Counted from the stretch's first letter, positions 1-6,444 are shown. The stretch: 7,347 nt of DNA from a bacterium (GCA_021815535.1 JAKAGL010000119.1:1-7347); one strand, 5' to 3'. Made by a program: numbers and translations. Notes: generated by a model not told the origin, from the sequence alone.

Positions 1-346
1 ATGGCTCCACCGTCCGCCCCCCGTAGGCGTAAACAAAAACCTGCTTCGCGCGGTTGCACGCCTTTCTGATCCTCTTCTCGTCCGGGAGGCCGACATCGAT
101 CCATACCTCGATATCGCCCGTCAGGTTCTTCTGCCAGATGTCCGGCTCATCTTCCTCGGCGGACACCCCTTCGGTGAACTTCAATCCTTCCGATGCATTC
201 AGCGCAAAGGCCAGCAGACGCACCATCGTCCGCTCGTCCGTTTCGGACGAGTGCTGGGCGATGGTCAGCGCGTGGCTGTCGTAATAGGCCCGGTCCATAT
301 CCGAAACCTGAAGCGTTACCCTGAGTATCGTTGCCTTGATGGCCAT
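1..346 (-). CDS. yaeQ: YaeQ family protein, N-terminal part (cut by window edge)
   Basis: The minus strand from an ATG at 346-344 is open to the window edge and gives 115 residues without a stop; the C-terminal part lies outside. The protein begins MAIKATILRVTLQVSDMDR and later has QHSSETDERTMVRLLAFAL (31-49), DEPDIWQKN (66-74) and EVWIDVGLPDEKRIRKAC (80-97). These blocks match the E. coli YaeQ pattern I remember (MALKATI, HPSETQERMMLRLLAW, DLWIELGLPDERRIKKAC). YaeQ proteins are about 180 aa and have a PD-(D/E)XK nuclease-like fold by structure; their cellular function is not established. Seen from the minus strand, the start is preceded by AAAAGGA about 8 nt upstream, a good ribosome binding site. 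The gene is transcribed divergently from putA, with 211 bp between. No lesion is seen in the visible part. Confidence 0.93.
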   Translation of the reverse strand, partial: MAIKATILRVTLQVSDMDRAYYDSHALTIAQHSSETDERTMVRLLAFALNASEGLKFTEGVSAEEDEPDIWQKNLTGDIEVWIDVGLPDEKRIRKACNRAKQVFVYAYGGRTVEP

Positions 347-470
347 GTCTGCATCCTTTTTTTTAACGGGATACATAAGTCTAATATGGAAGCGGCGAAA
401 CAGGGCCGTATTTGTTAATGATGCCCGCATAAGTAATGTCCCGTGCCACCAAATGTAATTTTACCGAATA

Positions 471-481
471 GAACATTGTTC
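471..481. promoter_or_regulatory. 11-bp palindrome, candidate operator between yaeQ and putA
   Basis: GAACATTGTTC is a perfect inverted repeat (GAACA, centre T, TGTTC). It lies in the 211-bp divergent intergenic region, 77 bp before the putA start and 125 bp before the yaeQ start. It resembles a shortened Gram-positive SOS box, but the half-site spacing is 3 instead of 4, so LexA is not a safe call. The rest of 347-557 shows no convincing sigma-70 promoter on either strand. Confidence 0.25.
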
Positions 482-521
482 AGGCAGTCATCAATGACCC
501 ACTACCCAAATTGCGTCTGCA

Positions 522-557
522 TTTATTACGCCCGCCGGTTACGGTACACTGTAGCCG
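522..557 (+). promoter_or_regulatory. Weak -10-like element immediately before putA
   Basis: TACACT at 545-550 matches TATAAT at four of six positions and ends 7 nt before the putA ATG at 558, so a transcript from it would start at or next to the start codon. At 17-bp spacing the -35 position (522-527, TTTATT) is poor. There is no purine-rich Shine-Dalgarno sequence before the ATG, which fits a leaderless mRNA but does not prove it. Confidence 0.2.
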
Positions 558-3536
558 ATGAACATCGACGCCGTTGAAGCCGAGATTCAGAAATTGGCCC
601 GCCAGTTCAGCGCGAGGGCCAGCGATGCGCGGCCCGGCATTTTCGATCCGTCCTTCTGGTTCGGCCGCCTGCTTGATTTCGCGATGGCCGATCCGCTTTT
701 CAAGGCCGACCTCTACCGCTTCGTCGATGTGCTCCCCGCGCTGGAAACGGCGGAGCAGGTGTCGGACCATGTGCGCGAATACCTGATCGGCGGACATCAT
801 GATATTCCCGGCGTCGCCGATCTTGCGGTGAAGGCCGCCGCATCGGGCCTTTTCGCCGCGTCCGCCGCCGCCTCCATCAGGAAAGGGGTAGAGCAGCTCG
901 CCCACCGGTTCATCATCGCCGGCACGGCCCAAGAAGCCGTCCGGGCCTTTAAAAAAGAGGTTCAAAACGGTTTTGTGTTCACCGCCGACATCCTGGGTGA
1001 ATCTACCTTGAGTCTCGCGGAGGCCGAAAAATACCGCGCCGCGTATGAGGCGTTGATCACCGGTTTTGCCGGCGCGATGGGGGACGTAAAACCGCCGCGC
1101 ATCCTGGCGTTCAACCACCACGGCCCGATACCGTTGGCGAACGTCTCGCTGAAAATCTCGGCGATGGACCCGAACCTGGACGCCGCCGACCCGGCGGGGG
1201 GGATAGCGCGGCTGAAAAAAACGGTTCTGCCGCTTTTGCTGTTGGCGAAGGAAAAAAACGTTTTTGTGAATTTCGATCTCGAACAGTGGGATTTTCACGG
1301 GATCACCTATGGCCTCTTCGAGGAGATCGCCTTGTCCCCCGAACTGAAAGGCCATCCGCATATCGGCATTGTGGTGCAGGCGTACCTGCGTAGCGCCGCG
1401 CACGATGTGGAACGCCTCCTGACGCTGGCGAAAACGCGCGGCACGCCATTCACGGTACGCCTCGTCAAAGGGGCGTATTGGGATTATGAAACCACGGTGG
1501 CAAGGCAGCGCGGCCTGCCATCTCCCGTTTTTACCGCCAAGCAGGATACCGACGCCAATTACGAACAGCTCAGCCGGACACTGCTGGATAACATCGCCCA
1601 CCTGCACCCCGCATTTGGCAGCCACAACCGGCGTTCGCTGTTGCATGCCATCGCCGCGGCAAAGGCGCGCGGCATTCCGGCGGACGCGCTGGAGGTGCAG
1701 ATGCTTCACGGCATGGCAGAGCCGGAGCGGGATGCCGTGCGCGGGATGGGATACCGGGTGCGGCTTTACGCCCCCATCGGCGAACTGCTCCCCGGCATCG
1801 GCTATCTCGTGCGGCGGCTTTTGGAGAACACCTCCAACAACAGCTTCATCCGGCTCACCTATCACGATGCGGTGGATGTTGGCGATCTTATGGCCGCGCC
1901 GGAATTTGGCGCCGGACAGCCGTCTCATCCGCTGATGATAAAAGGTGATGTCACGTCCCCGTTTGAAAATTCCCCACCGGCCGATTTCACCGATGCGGCG
2001 GTGCGCCGTGAATTTGCGGAAGCTATGGAGCGTTGCCGCCAAAATCTGCCTATAAACGTGCCGGTGGTGGTGCAGGGAAAAGAACGGCAGGGGGGCGAAG
2101 TGATGCACCGCCACTCGCCGGGCGAAACCGGATTGCGGGTAAGCTCGGTCGCGGTGCCAACGAAGGCCGATGCGGAAGACGCGGTGCAGGCCGCCATGCA
2201 GGGCTTTTTGGAATGGCGCGGGCGGGATGTGGAGAAACGGGTGGCGGTTATCGAAAAAATCGCCGACGCGCTGGAAGAGCGGCGGGTTGAATTGGCCGCG
2301 CTGGAGGCGTACGAAGTGGCAAAGCCGTGGCGCGAGGCCGATGCCGACATTGGCGAAGCGGTGGATTTTTGCCGCTACTATGCGCGGCAGGCGCTATTGG
2401 AACTTTCGCCTCGGCGCATGGGAACAATCCCTGGCGAAGAGAATCTGCTGACGTATGAGGGGCGCGGGCCGACGCTTGTCATCAGCCCGTGGAATTTTCC
2501 CATCGCCATTCTGTGCGGCATGACGACGGCCGCGCTGGCCGCTGGTAACAGCGTCATTTTGAAACCGTCCTCAAAGTCGTGTGCGTCGGCCTATCGGTTT
2601 TTCCAGTGCCTGCTGGCGGCGGGTGTGCCCCCGCAGGTTGCGCAGTTCATCCCCGGCGCGGGGGAAACGGTGGGGGATGCGCTGGTGCTCCATCCATTGG
2701 TGGCGCAGATAGCGTTCACTGGCAGCAGCGAGGTGGGGCTGGCGATAGTGGAAAAAGCGGGGCGCACCGTTGCGGGCCAGCCTCAGTTGAAACGTGTGGT
2801 ATGCGAGATGGGGGGAAAGAACGCGGTGGTGGTGGATGACGACGCCGATATGGACGAGGCGGTCGGCGGCGTCATGAAAAGCGCGTTCGGCTATGCGGGG
2901 CAAAAGTGCTCGGCCTGTTCCCGCGTGGTGGCGGTGGGGGAAAGGGCTTACCGCGAATTCCTGCGCCGCTTTGCCGATGCGTGCCGCGGCGTCATCATGG
3001 CCCCCGCCCACCGGCCCGAATGCAGGCTTGGCCCGGTGATAGATGAGGCGGCGTACCGCCGATTGAAGGCGGTGATTGAAAATCCCGGCGCGGGGGCGTC
3101 GGCGGTGTATCGCGGCGAAGGGAACGTTTTTCCTAAAGATGGTTATTTCATTCCGCCCGCCGTATTTGCGGTGGATGACATCCGGCACCCGTTGATGCGG
3201 AACGAACTGTTTGGCCCGGTTGTGGCCGTTGCACGGGCGGACGATTTCGAGTCCGCCCTTGCCATTGCCATGTCTACCGCGCACGCGCTTACGGGGGGCG
3301 TTTACTCGCGCAATCCGCGTAATATCTTGCTGGCGAAGCGGACGTTCCGCGTGGGAAATCTGTACATCAACCGCGCGATAACCGGCGCGATGGTGGGGCG
3401 GCAGCCGTTTGGGGGATTCGGCATGAGCGGCGGCGGCACCAAGGCGGGCGGCCCCGGCTATCTGCTGAATTTCTGCCATCCGCGCAGCGTCGCCGAGAAC
3501 AGCATGCGCCGCGGCTTTACCCCCGAAGTCGGCTGA
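558..3536 (+). CDS. putA: Bifunctional proline dehydrogenase / L-glutamate gamma-semialdehyde dehydrogenase (PutA)
   Basis: This 992-aa enzyme oxidises proline to pyrroline-5-carboxylate with FAD, passing electrons to the membrane quinone pool. It then oxidises the glutamate semialdehyde form to glutamate with NAD+. Residues about 1-445 are the PRODH half (TIM barrel): VSLKIS (Lys199), VVQAYLR (272-278), RLVKGAYWD (301-309), DTDANY (330-335), EVQMLHGM (379-386) and LVRRLLE (417-423, the Arg pair that holds the proline carboxylate). Residues about 500-985 are the aldehyde dehydrogenase half: SPWNFPIA (643-650), FTGSSEVG (720-727), CEMGGKN with Glu750, GQKC with catalytic Cys784, and VGRQPFGGFGMSG (946-958). 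The length fits the short PutA class (about 1000 aa, as in Geobacter or Bradyrhizobium) that lacks the ribbon-helix-helix repressor domain of E. coli PutA, so autorepression is not expected. A TAG at 552-554 in frame makes ATG 558 the first possible start; no clear ribosome binding site precedes it. All key residues are present. Confidence 0.97.
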   Translation: MNIDAVEAEIQKLARQFSARASDARPGIFDPSFWFGRLLDFAMADPLFKADLYRFVDVLPALETAEQVSDHVREYLIGGHHDIPGVADLAVKAAASGLFAASAAASIRKGVEQLAHRFIIAGTAQEAVRAFKKEVQNGFVFTADILGESTLSLAEAEKYRAAYEALITGFAGAMGDVKPPRILAFNHHGPIPLANVSLKISAMDPNLDAADPAGGIARLKKTVLPLLLLAKEKNVFVNFDLEQWDFHGITYGLFEEIALSPELKGHPHIGIVVQAYLRSAAHDVERLLTLAKTRGTPFTVRLVKGAYWDYETTVARQRGLPSPVFTAKQDTDANYEQLSRTLLDNIAHLHPAFGSHNRRSLLHAIAAAKARGIPADALEVQMLHGMAEPERDAVRGMGYRVRLYAPIGELLPGIGYLVRRLLENTSNNSFIRLTYHDAVDVGDLMAAPEFGAGQPSHPLMIKGDVTSPFENSPPADFTDAAVRREFAEAMERCRQNLPINVPVVVQGKERQGGEVMHRHSPGETGLRVSSVAVPTKADAEDAVQAAMQGFLEWRGRDVEKRVAVIEKIADALEERRVELAALEAYEVAKPWREADADIGEAVDFCRYYARQALLELSPRRMGTIPGEENLLTYEGRGPTLVISPWNFPIAILCGMTTAALAAGNSVILKPSSKSCASAYRFFQCLLAAGVPPQVAQFIPGAGETVGDALVLHPLVAQIAFTGSSEVGLAIVEKAGRTVAGQPQLKRVVCEMGGKNAVVVDDDADMDEAVGGVMKSAFGYAGQKCSACSRVVAVGERAYREFLRRFADACRGVIMAPAHRPECRLGPVIDEAAYRRLKAVIENPGAGASAVYRGEGNVFPKDGYFIPPAVFAVDDIRHPLMRNELFGPVVAVARADDFESALAIAMSTAHALTGGVYSRNPRNILLAKRTFRVGNLYINRAITGAMVGRQPFGGFGMSGGGTKAGGPGYLLNFCHPRSVAENSMRRGFTPEVG

Positions 3537-3551
3537 GCCGGTTTCTTTTTT
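3528..3551 (+). terminator. Possible intrinsic terminator spanning the putA stop codon
   Basis: CGGC (3530-3533) pairs with GCCG (3537-3540), extended by two G-T wobble pairs, and the three-base loop is the putA TGA stop itself. A T-rich tract (TTTCTTTTTT, 3542-3551) follows. The stem is short, so this may be weak. The neighbouring repeat hairpins lack T tracts and are worse terminator candidates. Confidence 0.35.
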
Positions 3552-3575
3552 GGTAGGGGCGACACTCTTGTCGCC
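3549..3575 (+). repeat. REP-like hairpin repeat, copy 1
   Basis: The unit is TTT, then GGTAGG, then GGCGACA, loop CTCT, and TGTCGCC, a perfect 7-bp stem (3558-3564 with 3569-3575). One more G-C pair (3557 with 3576) can form in this copy. All 27 bases recur identically at 3704-3730. The GTAG tetranucleotide at the 5' foot (3553-3556) is the hallmark of REP sequences recognised by TnpA-REP (RAYT) transposases in enterobacteria; the link to such an enzyme here is inference. Confidence 0.85.
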
Positions 3576-3588
3576 CTCATCGGCTTTT

Positions 3589-3613
3589 GGTAGGTACACA
3601 TTTCAATGTGTAC
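3589..3613 (+). repeat. REP-like hairpin repeat with replaced stem
   Basis: It has the same design as the copies at 3549 and 3704: GGTAGG, 7-nt arm TACACAT (3595-3601), loop TTCA, arm ATGTGTA (3606-3612). The outer G3594-C3613 pair extends the stem to 8 bp. The arms share no sequence with the other copies, yet unit length, loop length and the GGTAGG foot are kept, and TTTT precedes it as in the other direct copies. Confidence 0.75.
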
Positions 3614-3614
3614 G

Positions 3615-3630
3615 TTGGCGCAAGCGCCAA
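3615..3630. repeat. Small perfect palindrome within the repeat cluster
   Basis: TTGGCG (3615-3620) and CGCCAA (3625-3630) form a 6-bp stem with a CAAG loop. It starts one base after the preceding hairpin and has no GGTAGG foot. Confidence 0.6.
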
Positions 3631-3636
3631 GAGATT

Positions 3637-3653
3637 TCGGCCCATCGGGCCGA
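3637..3653. repeat. Small perfect palindrome within the repeat cluster
   Basis: TCGGCCC (3637-3643) and GGGCCGA (3647-3653) form a 7-bp GC-rich stem closed over ATC. It also lacks a GGTAGG foot and may be a spacer palindrome between the footed hairpins. Confidence 0.6.
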
Positions 3654-3659
3654 TTGTTT

Positions 3660-3684
3660 GGGCGGCAGGAGTGCCGCCCCTACC
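3660..3684 (-). repeat. REP-like hairpin repeat, inverted copy with covarying stem pair
   Basis: Read on the minus strand it starts GGTAGGGGCGGCA, then loop CTCC and TGCCGCCC. It matches the 3552-3576 copy at 22 of 25 positions. Two of the three differences (A to G in the left arm, T to C in the right arm) are the two halves of one base pair, so A-T became G-C and pairing is kept. The third difference is in the loop. Its opposite orientation to the copies at 3549 and 3704 gives a BIME-like arrangement. Confidence 0.8.
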
Positions 3685-3703
3685 GGGGAATGGCGACAAA
3701 TTA

Positions 3704-3730
3704 TTTGGTAGGGGCGACACTCTTGTCGCC
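3704..3730 (+). repeat. REP-like hairpin repeat, copy 2
   Basis: It is identical over 27 bases to the unit at 3549-3575, at an offset of 155 bp. Its right arm ends at 3730, five bases before recognisable homology of the dead methyltransferase remnant resumes (about 3736), so the element sits at the breakpoint of that gene. Confidence 0.85.
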
Positions 3731-4206
3731 ATTACTTCATGCCCTTTGTAGAGCGATTGTTCCAAAAGGTCATGGAGCTTGCCCAGCTCTTCGGCCGCTT
3801 TGATGTTTACCGGGTCTTCTACGCCGAAAGAGCGGGTTTGATAGCCCGCGATGAACCCGAACAGGCGGATATTTTTGTAAAGCTCTTTCAGGGAAAAGGT
3901 GTGGGTTTTGCCTCCATCAAAGTCGTAAAGGCGGCAGCGGGAAAAATCGGAAACAAGGACATAGCGGGGCAAGTCGCGCTCCGGCAGGCCGGGGAAATAA
4001 TCCTTTGCCTGCGTAAACGCTTTATCGAGGTCTTTGCCTTTTGATTTATGCTCTACCAGCAATACGCCTTTCCAAAGAAGGTCTATGTAGCCATCCTTGC
4101 CCTCGGCCTTTTTTACCGGCGCTTCAAAGCTGGCGACGCGGCGGCGGGAGAGGCCGAAGATATTGAAGAAGTCGTTCTAAAAGCTTTGCGCCTCCCCCCG
4201 ATCCAA
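3731..4206 (-). pseudogene. Remnant of an MmeI-like (type IIG/IIL) restriction-methyltransferase, N-terminal part only
   Basis: The minus-strand frame from 4206 reads ESLDRGEAQSF, then an in-frame TAG (4179-4177), then NDFFNIFGLSRRRVASFE (from 4176), and later GYIDLLWKGVLLVEHKSKG, LPRYVLVSDFSR, KELYKNIRLFGFIAGYQT and EELGKLHDLLEQ, ending at KGHE (3736). I recognise this as the N-terminal endonuclease region and start of the helical spacer of large single-chain restriction-methyltransferases of the MmeI/YeeA kind. D-X9-EXK (the D of GYID, the E and K of VEHK) is the PD-(D/E)XK nuclease motif. Intact proteins are roughly 900-1100 aa; here about 157 codons remain and the whole methyltransferase part is missing. 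No start codon or ribosome binding site is seen in frame before the TAG. The frame continues past the breakpoint through the hairpin repeats to a TGA at 3579-3577, adding about 52 unrelated residues. A TTG at 4062 could start a 161-aa product, but with no ribosome binding site I doubt it is made. Confidence 0.85.
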
Positions 4207-4379
4207 CGATTCCCCGATTGCTTGCGGAATTATACCCCAAGGGGCGGGGGAATTGGCGGAAATGGAGCGCGTGGCGCGCTTGGAGGATATGGGGCCATAC
4301 TGATGGATGTTTTGAAGCGGCTGGGGAATTTGAAGAAATTGAGGGAAAAATTCCAGCGAAAAAGGGGGCGGGGAAGGGG
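4207..4379. other. Non-coding stretch between cheV stop and methyltransferase remnant
   Basis: No gene is seen here. On the minus strand it is C- and T-rich after the cheV stop, with no hairpin plus T tract that would make an intrinsic terminator. A perfect TATAAT lies on the minus strand at 4234-4229, just before the remnant homology, without a good -35; it may be left over from the promoter of the lost methyltransferase. The minus-strand frame of the remnant stays open through this stretch, but its sequence is not recognisable as the usual N-terminus of that family. Confidence 0.5.
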
Positions 4380-5315
4380 TCAGAGTGAGGAGAGCGAGTT
4401 CACTTTGTGGACCAGTTCCGATATCTTCGGTTTGCCCACCGACTCGTCAATGCCGAGAGACTTCCATTGCGCCACCCGCTCCGGCGAGGCCATGCTGGAG
4501 TAGGCGATTATCTTGAGCCCGGCAAACCGCCCGTCCGCTTTCAGTATCCGGGCAAGGTGTATGCCGTCCATCATCGGCATTTCAACATCGACGGTGATGG
4601 CATTCACAAAATCGCTGAGCGGCCGGTTCCTTGAGGCCGCCTGCCGCTGCAATTCTTCCAGATCGCGTATGGCGTCTACGCCGCTGTTGGCGGTCAACAC
4701 CTCGTAGCCGGATTCCTTGAACGCCGATTCCATGATCCCGCGTGTCAGGCCGCTGTCGTCCACCACCATCACGGTGCGGCCCGGCACGGGAGCCGGTTCG
4801 ATGGCGCCGCCGTCGTTCACCGTATCAGGGTCGATGTCGGCCAGCAGTTTCTCCAGATCGAGCATCATCACGATGCGGCCCTCATTGCGGTAAAGGCCGG
4901 TGATGGCAAACTGTTTTCCCTGCTTCAGGAACGCGGTGGGGGCGGAGAGCTGGTTGTACGGAACGCGGTGGATGCGGTGTACGCGGCTTACCATGAAGCC
5001 GGCGCGGAGCATGTTGAACTCCGTCACAATGATCCGTTCGTAGCGGTAATCCGGCTCCCATTTTCCCAGCCAGCGCGGGAGGTTAATGACCGGTATCACG
5101 TCGCCGCGCAGGTCGATGACCCCTTCCAGCGCGGGATGCTCACGCGAGGAATGCGCGATGGGGGGTGTGGTGATCACCTCGCGCACCTTGTTGACGTTCA
5201 TGCAGAAATAGTTTGAGAAGGGCGCGCCATCGGGGCCTTTCTCGGCTATTTCGAATTCGATCACTTCAAGGATGGTGGAAATGGCGGGGGGGACGGGCTG
5301 TGCAGACAGTTGCAT
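4380..5315 (-). CDS. cheV: CheV-type chemotaxis coupling protein (CheW domain plus receiver domain)
   Basis: A 311-aa cytoplasmic protein with a CheW-like coupling domain (about 14-165) and a response-regulator receiver domain (about 179-311). The first includes IEFEIAE (19-25), GVIDLRGDVIPVINL (65-79) and GRIVMMLDLEKLL (146-158). CheW-type domains bridge chemoreceptors and the CheA kinase. The receiver has the acidic pair Asp186-Asp187 in VMVVDDSG, the phospho-acceptor Asp243 in VDVEMPMMDG, Ser273 in AYSSM and Lys295 in GKPK, so it looks phosphorylatable. In the CheV family, phosphorylation by CheA tunes receptor-kinase coupling, often for adaptation. The ATG at 5315 lies 3 bases after the stop of the phosphofructokinase gene. 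The upstream bases show only a weak ribosome binding site, so translational coupling is likely. No other chemotaxis gene is in the window. A stand-alone CheW-REC regulator of another CheA-like pathway, such as pilus motility, remains possible. Confidence 0.9.
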   Translation of the reverse strand: MQLSAQPVPPAISTILEVIEFEIAEKGPDGAPFSNYFCMNVNKVREVITTPPIAHSSREHPALEGVIDLRGDVIPVINLPRWLGKWEPDYRYERIIVTEFNMLRAGFMVSRVHRIHRVPYNQLSAPTAFLKQGKQFAITGLYRNEGRIVMMLDLEKLLADIDPDTVNDGGAIEPAPVPGRTVMVVDDSGLTRGIMESAFKESGYEVLTANSGVDAIRDLEELQRQAASRNRPLSDFVNAITVDVEMPMMDGIHLARILKADGRFAGLKIIAYSSMASPERVAQWKSLGIDESVGKPKISELVHKVNSLSSL

Positions 5316-5318
5316 CGC

Positions 5319-6398
5319 TCAGTCGCCGAATGATATCCCCGTGGACCGCGCCGCGATGATGACCTGGTCGTTGGGCGAAACCTTCCGGTTCTTTGCGGCT
5401 TCTTCCAGCGGCACCGATTTGATTGCCGGGGTGCGGAGGCAGGCCATCATGCCGAACTCCTTCCGGTTGATCATGTGCACCGCTTCCACGCCAAGGCGGG
5501 TGCAGAGTATCCGGTCAAAGGCGGATGGTTTGCCGCCGCGCTGCACATGGCCCAAAGTCACCGTGCGGGTTTCAATGCGGGTGGCTTCTTCTATCTGGTC
5601 CGCGATCACATTGGCGACGCCGCCGTAACGGGCGCCCATGGTCGGGTCATCCACCATTCTTTTGATGGTGACGTGGCCGCCCACCGGCTTGGCCCCTTCG
5701 GCGACGAGAATGATGGAAAAATTCCTCCCCTTCCCCTTGCGCTCGTATATCTTCTGGCAGACCTTATCTATGGTGTAGGGAATTTCGGGGATCAGGATGA
5801 TGTGTGCCCCGCTGGCGAGGCCGCTGTAGAGGGCGATCCATCCGGTGTCGCGCCCCATTACTTCCACCACCATGGCGCGGTCGTGCGACTCGGCGGTGGT
5901 CTGTATGCGGTCCACCGCGTCTGTCACGATGCCCACGGCGGTGTCGAACCCGAAAGTGTAATCTGTGGCGGAAAGGTCATTGTCGATGGTTTTCGGCACA
6001 CCGATAATATTGAGCCCTTTTTCCTTGTAAAGCTGAAGCGCGGTGGAAAGAGTGCCGTCGCCCCCCACAATGATCAGCGCGTCGAGACCGTTGCTTTTAT
6101 ATGCCTCCACCACGCGGTCGGAAACATCGTGCGTGACTTTGTTGCCGCCGATGATTTCAATGTACTTGTACGGATTGTCGCGGTTCGAGGTGCCCAGAAT
6201 GGTGCCGCCGCGAAGCAGGAGGCCGCCGACATTGTCGCCGGTGAGTGGCCGCGTTTTATTTTCGATCAGCCCTTTGTAGCCGTTGAGAAATCCGATCACG
6301 TCCCAGTGGTAGCATTCCTGCGCTGTTTTCACCGCTGAACGGATGACAGCGTTGAGGCCGGGACAATCACCTCCGCCGGTAAGAATTCCCACTTTCAT
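5319..6398 (-). CDS. pfkA: 6-phosphofructokinase, probably ATP-dependent
   Basis: A 359-aa PfkA-family enzyme that phosphorylates fructose 6-phosphate to fructose 1,6-bisphosphate in glycolysis, in the cytoplasm. Motifs in order: GILTGGGDCPGLNAVIR (4-20, phosphate-binding loop), GGDGTLSTA (112-120), PKTIDNDL (135-142, catalytic base Asp139), MGRDTGWIA (181-189), PEIPY (204-208) and GHVQRGG (283-289). The residues that separate ATP from pyrophosphate enzymes are Gly115 (E. coli Gly104; Asp in PPi enzymes) and Lys136 (E. coli Gly124; Lys in PPi enzymes). Gly plus Lys is the mixed state known from ATP-using enzymes of actinobacteria and trypanosomes, so ATP use is the better prediction but is not certain. 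It is longer than E. coli PfkA (320 aa). The ATG at 6398 directly precedes the conserved N-terminus; the ribosome binding site is weak. cheV follows after 3 bases. Confidence 0.95.
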   Translation of the reverse strand: MKVGILTGGGDCPGLNAVIRSAVKTAQECYHWDVIGFLNGYKGLIENKTRPLTGDNVGGLLLRGGTILGTSNRDNPYKYIEIIGGNKVTHDVSDRVVEAYKSNGLDALIIVGGDGTLSTALQLYKEKGLNIIGVPKTIDNDLSATDYTFGFDTAVGIVTDAVDRIQTTAESHDRAMVVEVMGRDTGWIALYSGLASGAHIILIPEIPYTIDKVCQKIYERKGKGRNFSIILVAEGAKPVGGHVTIKRMVDDPTMGARYGGVANVIADQIEEATRIETRTVTLGHVQRGGKPSAFDRILCTRLGVEAVHMINRKEFGMMACLRTPAIKSVPLEEAAKNRKVSPNDQVIIAARSTGISFGD

Positions 6399-6444
6399 GA
6401 TGGTTTGAGTCTACCAGAGGCGCACGCCACGATAAAGAAAAAGG

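Noticed and set aside
471..481. The GAACATTGTTC palindrome as a LexA/SOS box
   Set aside because: The half-sites are 3 bases apart, not the 4 of the Gram-positive box, and neither neighbour is a damage-response gene.
480..2114. A 544-codon minus-strand open frame opposite the start of putA
   Set aside because: It lies entirely antisense to the well-supported PutA PRODH half, its residues show no family motif and are rich in Arg, Gly and His, as expected from high-GC antisense shadow frames.
3558..3575. Repeat hairpins as intrinsic terminators of putA or of the minus-strand genes
   Set aside because: None is followed by a T tract in either direction; the stem at 3530-3540 with its T tract is the better candidate.
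2571..3599. A 342-codon minus-strand open frame opposite the 3' half of putA
   Set aside because: It is a shadow of the aldehyde dehydrogenase domain, with no recognisable domain and no ribosome binding site.
3549..3730. The hairpin cluster as a CRISPR array
   Set aside because: The units are irregularly spaced, one is inverted, the stems differ and there are no uniform spacers or cas genes.
3739..4503. Two plus-strand frames (101 and 151 codons) across the methyltransferase remnant
   Set aside because: The minus strand carries clear protein homology here; the plus frames are its complement and continue into cheV antisense.
5475..6338. A 287-codon plus-strand frame inside pfkA
   Set aside because: It is antisense to a phosphofructokinase that has all catalytic motifs; the frame has no motif of its own.
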